DNA of 64,000 bases. Origin: Inhella proteolytica. Lineage in GTDB: Bacteria > Pseudomonadota > Gammaproteobacteria > Burkholderiales > Burkholderiaceae_C. This document shows positions 56,044-64,000 of this stretch, piece by piece. The first letter of the stretch is position 1. Each line of letters begins with the position of its first letter. The position numbers were made by a program, and so were the translations under genes. The DNA lies in contig NZ_JAEDAK010000015.1 in the NCBI RefSeq assembly GCF_016093275.1, positions 50,510 through 114,509 of the forward strand, written 5' to 3'. The notes beneath the pieces were generated by a model that made no database searches, was not told the origin of the DNA, and worked only from the letters and a program-made list of their open reading frames with translations.

Positions 56044-57507
56044 ATGACCCAGCCCCATGTGACCGCGCCGGCGAGCGCCAGCAAACCAGCGCTCGCCGAC
56101 ACAACGAAGCCAGAGAAGCTGCACGGCGTCACTGACTGCAAGATCAAGGTCCCGAGAAAGGTGACCTATGTGCTCCACACCCCCAGCAAAGCCAGCCTGG
56201 AAATGCCCTATGCCGTCGCAGTCAACGGCGTCGTTGATCCACGGTACTCAAACAAGCCGGCACAGTTATCTGGCGGCGGCGGCAAAGTTGAGGTGGTCGT
56301 CCAATGCGGTGACAAGGTCAGTCTGTACCTCAACAGCGACGCCCACCCGGACTACCGCCAGCATCCGGTCTACGCCGTGACGCCGACAGCCCGGGATGTG
56401 CGGGTCACCATCAGGGAGAAGAAGGGTAAGCACGCCGATGCGGACACACCCGTGCTCAAGGCCAAAGAAGGTGGCACAGACAAGGCCACAAGCAAGAGGC
56501 CCGAGATCGACGAGTACGACGCTCCGCTGACCGGCGACATCTGGATGAAGGTCTCGCACAAGTACACAGAAGCCGAGGTGGCGGCGCTGGTACCCAGCGA
56601 TACCGGACCGGAAGTGCTTGCGGCGGTCAAGAAGATCTATGCAGGACTGAAGGACAAGAGCTTGAACTTGATCGTCCCGGCCAAGGGCGACAAGCCAGAC
56701 ATGAAGATTTCTGTGGTCTTTGAGGACGCCAACAACCCCCTAAACAACATCACCGACTTCGACCTGCTCCGAGACGGCCTACCGCGCGTTCACCCGGCCG
56801 GCTTTGCCTCCATGTTCAACAGCGCCTTGACGGCTCAGGTCAGCCGCCTCAACGTCACATCGAACTGGCGCCCCATGGAAGGCTCGATCGCCCACCGTGC
56901 CGGTTTGGGCCTGGATGTCAACTTTGTCGATGACGTTCGGATGAATCGACAGGAGTTGGCCAACCCGAAGATGCATAACAAGAACGACGACGACAACGTA
57001 TCGGCAGAAGAGCGGAAGTTGTACGAAGCGTTCCTGGAGACCAGAGACGAACACGAAACGGCGAAGGACGCCAGCGCTGCCGCCGCCAAGGCAGAGAAGG
57101 AGGCCTGTGCCGCCCTCAAGGCGGCACAGGCCAAACAGGCGGCAGCCAAGACGGACGCGCAGAAAGCAGCCGCAGCGGCGGCGGTTGAGGCCAAGCAGGA
57201 GGCTGCGAACCAGGCCACAACAGCGAAGGAAAAGGCCGAAAAAGCTGCGAATAGCGCAAGCAAGAAGCGTAGAGCAGCTGAAGACGCCTGGGCAGACGAG
57301 AAGTCAGCGCGCGAACCCGCCAGGGTCACTGCTTTCCGAGGAGCTCTGTTGAAGTGCATGTGCGTCGAGCAGCTCTTCGATCCCTGGTACATGGACGTCA
57401 ACACCCAAGACAAGGCCCCGCCGACTCACAACAAGCAACTCGATGACAACGAAAAACTGCACTCTCATCACCTGCACATCACGGTTCACGAACCGAAGAT
57501 CCGATGA
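56044..57507 (+). CDS. Candidate T6SS peptidoglycan peptidase effector (LAS/M15-MepA-like)
   Basis: A 487-residue protein. The C-terminal catalytic features match the LAS metallopeptidase pattern: SNWRP, then AHRAGLGLD giving HxxxxxxD (His284, Asp291), and a terminal HHLHI giving the HxH zinc ligands (His476, His478). An Ala/Lys/Glu-rich coiled-coil segment (about residues 335-425) is inserted between them. The N-terminal about 170 residues contain a beta-rich module (KVTYVLHTPSKASLEMPYAVAVNG) and no signal peptide. Its place directly after vgrG, and coupling to a signal-peptide gene, suggest a VgrG-delivered cell-wall effector. Family placement is by motif only. Confidence 0.65.
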   Translation: MTQPHVTAPASASKPALADTTKPEKLHGVTDCKIKVPRKVTYVLHTPSKASLEMPYAVAVNGVVDPRYSNKPAQLSGGGGKVEVVVQCGDKVSLYLNSDAHPDYRQHPVYAVTPTARDVRVTIREKKGKHADADTPVLKAKEGGTDKATSKRPEIDEYDAPLTGDIWMKVSHKYTEAEVAALVPSDTGPEVLAAVKKIYAGLKDKSLNLIVPAKGDKPDMKISVVFEDANNPLNNITDFDLLRDGLPRVHPAGFASMFNSALTAQVSRLNVTSNWRPMEGSIAHRAGLGLDVNFVDDVRMNRQELANPKMHNKNDDDNVSAEERKLYEAFLETRDEHETAKDASAAAAKAEKEACAALKAAQAKQAAAKTDAQKAAAAAAVEAKQEAANQATTAKEKAEKAANSASKKRRAAEDAWADEKSAREPARVTAFRGALLKCMCVEQLFDPWYMDVNTQDKAPPTHNKQLDDNEKLHSHHLHITVHEPKIR

Positions 57508-58418
57508 GTCGCCTACGCATGCTCTTGGCACTGCTCGCGCTGCTGGCACTCTGCAGTACCATGCCCGCGCGTGCAGATGACGCGGAAGCACCTAAGCGCC
57601 GCCCCAATCCCCCCTGGATCGACCGGCCTCTAGGGTATCGCTACATCGTGTTCTTCCATGATGGGATGGGCGCCGAAGTGGCCCGCGAGGTAGCAAACGA
57701 GTGGCACGAAGATGGCCGCGACCACCGTTCCGGAGGTTTTTCGTGGCCCCGGTACTTTGAACCCCGGCATCGCATCCGCACCGACGGCAACCCGCGCTAC
57801 GACCTAGTCATTCACCTGATCGAGTTCGACGAAGAGGGCTGGGTTCGCACGCCCCACAGTTACAGCAAGCCGCTGCGCCTTCGCTTCAACCACCTGCTGA
57901 CCGTGGCCCTGTCGTCTGGCGACGACCCCTACGACCCATTCGACAGACTCGGCAAGTGGTTTCACGGATTCGAGGACAGCGACAACTGGGCGCCCACCCT
58001 GTGCGGCTTCTCCGAGCGGCCCGATGGTCTGAACTCAAACGACCGCGACTATCTCTACGGGCCCATGTACCGGCACGACGACCAGCGCCCTTCTTTTGGC
58101 TGCCGCGAGTGGGCCCACCAGCTCAAGAGCGCTTCGCGGCCTTATATCGATGTCACCAGCTATCGCCCCAAGGCGCCGCCTTCCGACACCTACATCAAGG
58201 AGTTCGTCGGCTGGGCCCGTTTCGGTGACAACAAGCCAGTGATCGGCCTGCATATGGGCCATTGGTACTGCTTGCTGGACTGCCCCGGAGGCGATGCGCC
58301 AGGCCGCATCGCCAACATCAAGCTGTGGGCGGCCCGCAATGGCTGGCCTGCTCCAAAGCCGCCCAAACGCATGCCCATGTTCCCGGACCCCCTTCAGCGC
58401 AGGGGCGCGGAAGACTAG
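57504..58418 (+). CDS. Exported protein, candidate immunity to the LAS-type effector
   Basis: A 304-residue protein with a Sec signal peptide (MLLALLALLALCSTMPARA, cleaved before DDAE). It has an aromatic-rich mature part with YRYIVFFHDGMGAEVAREVANEWHEDG, and the Cys pair CLLDCPGG near the end. No family is recognised. Its ATG overlaps the effector stop by four bases. A periplasmic partner translated with a putative wall peptidase is the layout expected for effector and immunity genes. Confidence 0.6.
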   Translation: MSRLRMLLALLALLALCSTMPARADDAEAPKRRPNPPWIDRPLGYRYIVFFHDGMGAEVAREVANEWHEDGRDHRSGGFSWPRYFEPRHRIRTDGNPRYDLVIHLIEFDEEGWVRTPHSYSKPLRLRFNHLLTVALSSGDDPYDPFDRLGKWFHGFEDSDNWAPTLCGFSERPDGLNSNDRDYLYGPMYRHDDQRPSFGCREWAHQLKSASRPYIDVTSYRPKAPPSDTYIKEFVGWARFGDNKPVIGLHMGHWYCLLDCPGGDAPGRIANIKLWAARNGWPAPKPPKRMPMFPDPLQRRGAED

Positions 58419-58580
58419 GTCGGCGAGCCGAACTCGCGCCTCGCGCTTCGGTTTTGGCAGCTGGACTACCCATGCATTTCATTTGGCGCTGTTCGCGTTA
58501 GCCGATGATGGCGCACCTGGTGAGCCAGTCGGCGTGGATGCTTGGGGCAAAGCCCCTCGGTGGGGGCGCTGGAGCCGTCG

Positions 58581-58803
58581 ATGCGCGAAGACGAATGGAC
58601 TTCCTGGCTGGCTTGCCTGGGCCGCCTGAGCGCTGAACAGCTCTTGCAGCTTCGCCAGTGCTTGGATGCTGTGGCCGCTGTAGATGCCTTGGAGGCCGCC
58701 TTGCTGCGCTGGCGCAGCCAACACCCCGAGTGCCCGCACTGCCAGGGGCTTTACGTGGTGAGCAATGGCCATGCGGATGGGCGGCAACGCTACAAGTGCA
58801 GAA
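58581..58803 (+). pseudogene. Truncated transposase (IS1595-like N terminus)
   Basis: About 74 codons remain. EDEWTSWLACLGRLSAEQLLQLRQCL is followed by the zinc ribbon half CPHCQGLYVVSNGHADGRQRYKC, which resembles the N terminus of IS1595-type transposases. The frame breaks where vgrG-homologous sequence begins, near 58803-58808, so the catalytic domain is lost. The 160 bp before it, after the previous gene, contain nothing else I recognise and may include the original IS end. Confidence 0.65.
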
Positions 58804-60106
58804 GGACAAGCACCCGAGCCATGTGATTGGTCAGGAGGCCCTGCAGCCCAGGAGCGGCAGGAAGCTGGAAGACCCGGTGCCGCGGCCCGACCGCCCTTAC
58901 CTACTGCTGGACTCGCCCTCCAGTCTGGCCCACACCAGCGCCGGGGATGTGGTGTCGGTGAGCGGCCAGCACACCACACGGGTGAGCCAAGGGGATCAGC
59001 ACGAGACGGCAGCCCACACCGGCGTGCAGGTCTCGGGCCAGCACACGAGCCTTTACACGCACGAGGGGGAGTTGCAGGTCAAGGCGACAGCCGGGCCGGT
59101 CTCCTTGCATGCCCACTCGGACACCCTGGAGATCCTGGCCGACCAGTCGGTGCAGATCCTCTCGGTCAACGACAGCATCCGCATCCAGGCCAAGGACAAG
59201 ATTGAGATCGTGGCGGGCGACTCGACGCTGGTGCTGCGCGGTGGGGATATTGACTTCTTCACCCCGGGCACTTTTCTGATCAAGAGTGCGATTCATGACT
59301 TCAAGGGCGGTGGGTCGGGGCCGGCCGTGTTGCCGGCGCTGCCGCAAGGCAAGACCGATGAACCGCCCACAGAGATTGAGCTGAACTACGACTACGACGA
59401 TCTGACCCCGGTTCAAGGCGCCGCCTACAAAGTGACCTTCGAGGACGGCACGGTGCGCCAGGGCAAGCTCGATGCCAGTGGCTACGCACTGCTCTCGGGT
59501 GTGCCCAAGGGCCGCTACAAGGTGGAGCTGGGTGAGGACCAACGGCCCTGGGACCCCGACCCCTCGGACCGGCTTGACGAGGCCTTCTTCAAGGGTGACA
59601 AGCAGTCCGCCGGCGCTGCGGCCATCGAGCGCGCGCTGGAACACGAGCCCACCCGCGAGCGCACCGGCAAGATCCCCAAGATCACGGGTGTGAGCAATGA
59701 CCAGCGCATGCTGCATTACTTGCTGTCGGACAGTTCGGACAAGCGGGGAACGCAGATGCCCTTGATGCAGATGGGGCGCTCTTGGGTTAGGGATCGAGCC
59801 AAACGCGAAGGCTTGCCCAGTGCTGCACGAAACAAGCTCATCGCTGACCAATGTGAGCGCCGAACAGTATTGGTCACATTCGAATCTGCTGGCGCCCTGG
59901 ATCACGCCCAAGCAATGCCGGAGGCAATGCTGCGCAAACCCCAGGCTGAAATGCATCCACATGAAGTCCATGGAACCACAAAGGTCTGGGGGGCATCTGA
60001 GATCGACGAAGTAGACGACGCAAGGCGAGTCGCACATCAATCCAAGTCCTCCTCCACTGCCGCTGCTCAGGCAGGCAACAAGCCATCGAAGTCCAGAAAG
60101 CTGTAA
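58796..60106 (+). CDS. VgrG C-terminal tip module with TTR-like adaptor and unknown tail, cassette 2
   Basis: From about 58808 to 59347 this repeats the DUF2345 part of the intact vgrG, corresponding to 55145-55684. It then switches to a different tail. The first tail part (VQGAAYKVTFEDGTVRQGKLDASGYALLSGVPKGRYKVELGE) looks like another transthyretin-type adaptor. About 190 further residues, with RMLHYLLSDSSDKRGTQMPLMQMGRSWVRDRAKREGLP, are unrecognised and could be a toxin domain. The gp27/OB part is missing, and a transposase relic in another frame precedes it, so it may be silent. The GTG at 58796 is only one possible start. The stop abuts the next ATG. Confidence 0.6.
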   Translation: MQKDKHPSHVIGQEALQPRSGRKLEDPVPRPDRPYLLLDSPSSLAHTSAGDVVSVSGQHTTRVSQGDQHETAAHTGVQVSGQHTSLYTHEGELQVKATAGPVSLHAHSDTLEILADQSVQILSVNDSIRIQAKDKIEIVAGDSTLVLRGGDIDFFTPGTFLIKSAIHDFKGGGSGPAVLPALPQGKTDEPPTEIELNYDYDDLTPVQGAAYKVTFEDGTVRQGKLDASGYALLSGVPKGRYKVELGEDQRPWDPDPSDRLDEAFFKGDKQSAGAAAIERALEHEPTRERTGKIPKITGVSNDQRMLHYLLSDSSDKRGTQMPLMQMGRSWVRDRAKREGLPSAARNKLIADQCERRTVLVTFESAGALDHAQAMPEAMLRKPQAEMHPHEVHGTTKVWGASEIDEVDDARRVAHQSKSSSTAAAQAGNKPSKSRKL

Positions 60107-61162
60107 ATGCCACCTTCAGATTCACTGCCCGAATCCGAGTTCAGGGCAAGGTGTCGGCAGAAGTACTTGACAAGCAAATACTTCACTCTCAACCGCGCCG
60201 ATATCAATGTCTGCATTGACACGCTGCTTTTATCCAAGACGTCTGATCGCGAAGCACTTCGAATCGATCCGAGCACTGAAGGTGGCGTTTTCAAAGAGCG
60301 CCTGAAGCTCCTTCGCCTGCACTACACGGCAGGTGAGCCAATCGATTCGCTGCGACTACTCTTTTTGGAATCGATGCAGTGGTTCCGCGACTGGCATTCC
60401 GCCGACCTGGAATGCACGAAGCACCTTGCCGCCAAGCGCGGCGAAGACTTGCGGCTGGATATGACCCCTGTCCCTTTTGAGGACTTGTTTCACTTCCAGA
60501 TCGTCATGGACTTCATCAGCGTGGGGATCCTGCTCGGCGAGTTCGAGGCGGTTCGCGAAGCCGCCAAGCTGATGCAGTCGGCCCGCCACTCGGACATGCT
60601 CTATGAGGCCCTGATCGAGAAGATCGTCCCCGACCCCGACACCGAAGTCACGGAGTTTTTCCACGAGCAGCCCTATGACCCGCTGCTTGACGCGATCTTC
60701 AGTGCCGAGAGCCCTCAGGAGGCTTCTGCCTTTGTCAAGAAATACTTGGAAGGCTGGTACAAGGCCTTTGAGGGCGTGCCTTGGCACAACGGCCACTTGG
60801 TTGTTACCGACGAGTATTCCAACTACGAGGGCTACTGGGCCTTCGAGGCTGCCGCGATTTGCGTGCTGTATGGCATCGACGACAGCGGGTTCCGCGACCA
60901 CATCGTCTACCCCAAGGACCTAGCGGACTGGGCTCGCGAGCACAAGGTGCTTGACCGGCTCGTCCCCTCGGGCTCTAGCCCCGCCCTAAGCGGAGCAGGC
61001 CTACGCTGTGAATCTGGCCAAGCTTGCCCTCAATCCGGCTACTGGCTCTCCCCTGCCCAGGTGGGCAGCCGCCGCCATTTCCAGGCCGGCGACTTAATGC
61101 CTATCCTGGGCGGCGACTACGGCGTCACCATCTGGCAGTGGGACGAGAACCAGCAGCCCTGA
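60107..61162 (+). CDS. Candidate immunity protein with DUF1911 (PoNi)-like domain
   Basis: A 351-residue cytoplasmic protein. The central part resembles DUF1910/DUF1911 immunity proteins (SMQWFRDWHSADLE, then YEGYWAFEAAAICVLYGIDDSGFRDHIVYPKDLADWARE). A short C-terminal module, SGYWLSPAQVGSRRHFQAGDLMP, ending in GDYGVTIWQWDE, is an additional motif I have a general memory of from T6SS-linked immunity proteins; I cannot name it with certainty. It starts immediately after the stop of the VgrG-tip gene, as an immunity gene should. If that tail is not PoNe-like, this pairing is atypical. Confidence 0.7.
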   Translation: MPPSDSLPESEFRARCRQKYLTSKYFTLNRADINVCIDTLLLSKTSDREALRIDPSTEGGVFKERLKLLRLHYTAGEPIDSLRLLFLESMQWFRDWHSADLECTKHLAAKRGEDLRLDMTPVPFEDLFHFQIVMDFISVGILLGEFEAVREAAKLMQSARHSDMLYEALIEKIVPDPDTEVTEFFHEQPYDPLLDAIFSAESPQEASAFVKKYLEGWYKAFEGVPWHNGHLVVTDEYSNYEGYWAFEAAAICVLYGIDDSGFRDHIVYPKDLADWAREHKVLDRLVPSGSSPALSGAGLRCESGQACPQSGYWLSPAQVGSRRHFQAGDLMPILGGDYGVTIWQWDENQQP

Positions 61163-61173
61163 GGATCGTCTTG

Positions 61174-61192
61174 AGGCCGGCTACGCCGGCCT
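61174..61192 (+). terminator. Hairpin after the DUF1911-like gene
   Basis: An AGGCCGGC / GCCGGCCT 8-bp stem with a TAC loop begins 12 bases after the stop codon, with no T-tract. The rest of the 116-bp gap before the next vgrG fragment carries nothing recognisable. Confidence 0.4.
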
Positions 61193-61279
61193 GCAGCCAG
61201 TGCTTCAGTCAGCGCCGCTGCGCGCCTGCCTATTGATAAGTGGCGGCGAATGGCGATGCGCGCCAGGCTTGACGCGCTC

Positions 61280-61604
61280 AGGGGTGCGCGTTGCCCAGCC
61301 GCAAGCCGGCGCGAACTGGGGCCAGTTGTTCAGGCCGCGCATCGGCACCGAGGTGGCGGTGGGCTTCATCGAGGGGGACATCGACCGCCCCGTCATCACC
61401 GGGCAGCACTACAACGCCGCGCACCTGCCGCCCTGGAGCGCGGGCGAGGGCTCGGGGGCCAACCACCCTGGGGTGATCAGCGGCGTGCGCAGCCAGACGC
61501 TGGACGGTGCCGGTCACAACCACTGGCTGGTGGACGACACGCCGGGGCAACTGCGCACGCGCTTGGCGTCCAGCCACGGTCAGAGTGAGTTGATCCTGGG
61601 CGAA
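61280..61604 (+). pseudogene. VgrG internal fragment, cassette 3, left part
   Basis: The frame reads VRVAQPQAGANWGQLFRPRIG, EGDIDRPVITGQHYNAAHLPP and onward, matching about residues 485-591 of the intact VgrG (offset 6,781 bases). It begins abruptly with no start codon or gp27 region and is cut by the IS3-family element at 61605. It continues in the same frame at 62929. Confidence 0.85.
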
Positions 61605-61657
61605 TGAACCGCCCCGGATTTTGAGGAGGCTCCTTCGTTTGAGAACATGGAGCCATC

Positions 61658-62886
<1,229 letters not shown>

Positions 62887-62928
62887 CTCAAAGCAACTGG
62901 CCTCCGCGAAAACCGGGGCGGTTCAGAA

Positions 62929-63545
62929 GGCATTGCGCACAACCTCTTGAGCAGCACGCGCGGCGCCTGGCGGGGCATGGGGGCGGAGCTGGGCACTCAG
63001 GATTGGGGCAGCTTGCGCGCGCCCAAGGGCCTGACCCTGACGACGCAGGCGCGCGCGGGCTCTTACGGCAGCGCCCAGGGCACGCAGATGGATGCGCCTG
63101 AAGCACTTGCCCAGGTCAAGGCCGCCACCGATCTGGCCCAACGGCTGACCCAGGCCAGCACGCCCAGTGGCGCACAGGCCTTGAAGACGCACGAGCCCAA
63201 GAAGGCCGTGGACAGCTGGATTGAGGACACGGACCCCAAGAAGAAAGGCAAGCACCCCAGCCATGTGAATGGTCAGGAGGCCCTGCAACCCAAGAGCGGC
63301 AGGAAGCTCGAAGACCCGGTGCCGCGGCCTGATCGCCCTTACCTGCTGCTGGACTCGCCCTCCAGCCTGGCCCACACCAGCGCCGGGGATGTGGTGTCGG
63401 TCAGCGGCCAGCACACCACGCGGGTGAGCCAAGGGGATCAGCACGAGACGGCAGCCCACACCAGCGTGCTGGTCTCGGGCCAGCACACCAGCCTGTACAC
63501 GCATGAGGGTGAGTTGCAGGTCAAGGCGGCCACTGAGCCGGTCAA
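62929..63545 (+). pseudogene. VgrG internal fragment, cassette 3, right part
   Basis: Continues the interrupted vgrG copy after the IS: GIAHNLLSSTRGAWRGMGAELGTQDWGSLRAPKGLTLTTQ and on through LLLDSPSSLAHTSAGDVVSVSG to HTSLYTHEGELQVKAAT. It matches about residues 592-795 of the intact VgrG. Homology stops near 63545, inside the DUF2345 needle, so the tip and any cargo are missing. Confidence 0.85.
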
Positions 63546-63870
63546 TGCATCCCACTTTTGTGGGGCTAGCACATTGGCGCACTCACGCCGAAGCTGCGGC
63601 GCATGAAGCACCTAGCCCCACCCCCTACCCCGCACCGCCAAGTAGTGCCGGCCCAAAGTACTACTGTATGTCTCGGTCGCGCCAGTCTCGATGGCCTGGA
63701 ATGTCGAGAGTGCAGTTGGCAAGACTGGGATGAAAGCGTCTGCGCCTTGGATCTCGTCGCTCCACCAGTTCCGTGGCGGCATTCAGTCCGCATCAATTCA
63801 TCGCCAGCCATCTGACTACGGCAAATTCGCGGCTACGCTTTAATGAGCGCACTGTTAGAGCGGACCCAAA
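63546..63870. other. No recognisable gene between the vgrG fragment and the rRNA operon
   Basis: The 325 bp after the break in the vgrG fragment contain only short frames with no family resemblance, ribosome-binding site or consistent codon pattern. It may be debris from a mobile element or from the former 3' flank of the rRNA operon. Confidence 0.5.
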
Positions 63871-63876
63871 AATAGC

Positions 63877-63908
63877 AAAACCCCCCGCATGTTACTGCGA
63901 GGGGTTTT
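63877..63908 (-). terminator. Terminator of the rRNA operon
   Basis: Read on the minus strand, AAAACCCCTCGCA pairs with TGCGGGGGGTTTT around a short loop, and GCTATTTTTGG follows. It lies 12 bases beyond the 5S rRNA 3' end. Confidence 0.85.
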
Positions 63909-63919
63909 GGGGATTAATA

Positions 63920-64000
63920 GCCTGACGATGTCCTACTTTCACACGGGCAATCCGCACTATCATCGGCGCTGAGGTGTTTCACGGTCCTGTTCGGGATGGG
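63920..64000 (-). rRNA. rrf: 5S rRNA, 3' part (partial)
   Basis: The minus strand reads CCCATCCCGAACAGGACCGT, then GTGAAACACCTCAGCGCCG, then GTGTGAAAGTAGGACATCGT and CAGGC, the conserved 3' two-thirds of proteobacterial 5S rRNA. The 5' part and the rest of the operon (23S, 16S) would lie to the right of the window. Confidence 0.95.

Noticed and set aside
57050..57310. The Ala/Lys-rich stretch in the LAS-type protein as a colicin-like translocation domain
   Set aside because: Colicin-type coiled coils are much longer and linked to TonB/Tol signals, which are absent; a simple coiled-coil insert explains it.
63603..63815. A 70-codon plus-strand frame near the rRNA operon
   Set aside because: Unusual composition, no ribosome-binding site and no family resemblance; left as non-coding.

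Overview
The window is GC-rich chromosomal DNA from a betaproteobacterium, most likely a Burkholderiales member of the Rubrivivax/Leptothrix/Roseateles group. I infer this from the gene content (fdxA beside a TrxR-like ferredoxin reductase; comF-trmL; gpsA-secB-grxC-rhodanese; yqgE-ruvX-pyrR-pyrB-pyrX; a PEP-CTERM protein; a Burkholderiales-type T6SS) and from codon use. No species is assigned. The window ends inside a 5S rRNA gene on the minus strand, so an rRNA operon lies just beyond it.

Region 1 (1-6430): the end of a sulfate-assimilation locus (cysN 3' end, SUMT for siroheme), ferredoxin and its reductase, a membrane-anchored ClpP/crotonase-fold protein, and a TPP riboswitch that precedes a TonB-dependent receptor.
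Region 2 (6430-8400): two tRNA-Asn genes. The 3' half of the second, with its terminator, is repeated 1,620 bp downstream. The repeats bracket a small decayed integrative element with a frameshifted tyrosine-recombinase remnant and a PEP-CTERM gene behind a sigma-54-like promoter.
Region 3 (8400-28800): housekeeping genes, including a hydrolase/LysR pair, comF-trmL, a lipid-linked glycosylation operon (GT2, GtrA, PIG-V), gpsA-secB-grxC-rhodanese, a chemoreceptor, gpmA, a seven-gene overlapping operon around pyrRB, and a photolyase.
Region 4 (28800-52915): a type VI secretion system. The minus-strand arm runs lipoprotein-tssB-tssC-hcp-tssE-tssF-tssG-clpV-vgrG, then a Tde1/Tdi1-like DNase effector and immunity pair, tssA, and a tail holding a lysozyme relic and a second, nearly identical tssA. 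The plus-strand arm is tssJ-tssK-tssL. No tssM, tagF, PAAR or regulatory kinase/Fha gene is present.
Region 5 (52915-63550): where tssM would be expected there is a cassette array. It contains an intact vgrG with a LAS-type (M15/MepA-like) peptidase candidate effector and a signal-peptide partner; a vgrG C-terminal tip with a new adaptor/tail and a DUF1911-like candidate immunity gene, fused to a transposase relic; and a third vgrG fragment split by a complete 1,321-bp IS3-family element with a GAA target duplication.

The T6SS genes would build a contractile injector whose VgrG tips carry different toxins. The duplicated vgrG and tssA segments look like the traces of cassette exchange by homologous recombination. 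All family assignments come from reading the translated sequence; no database search was run.
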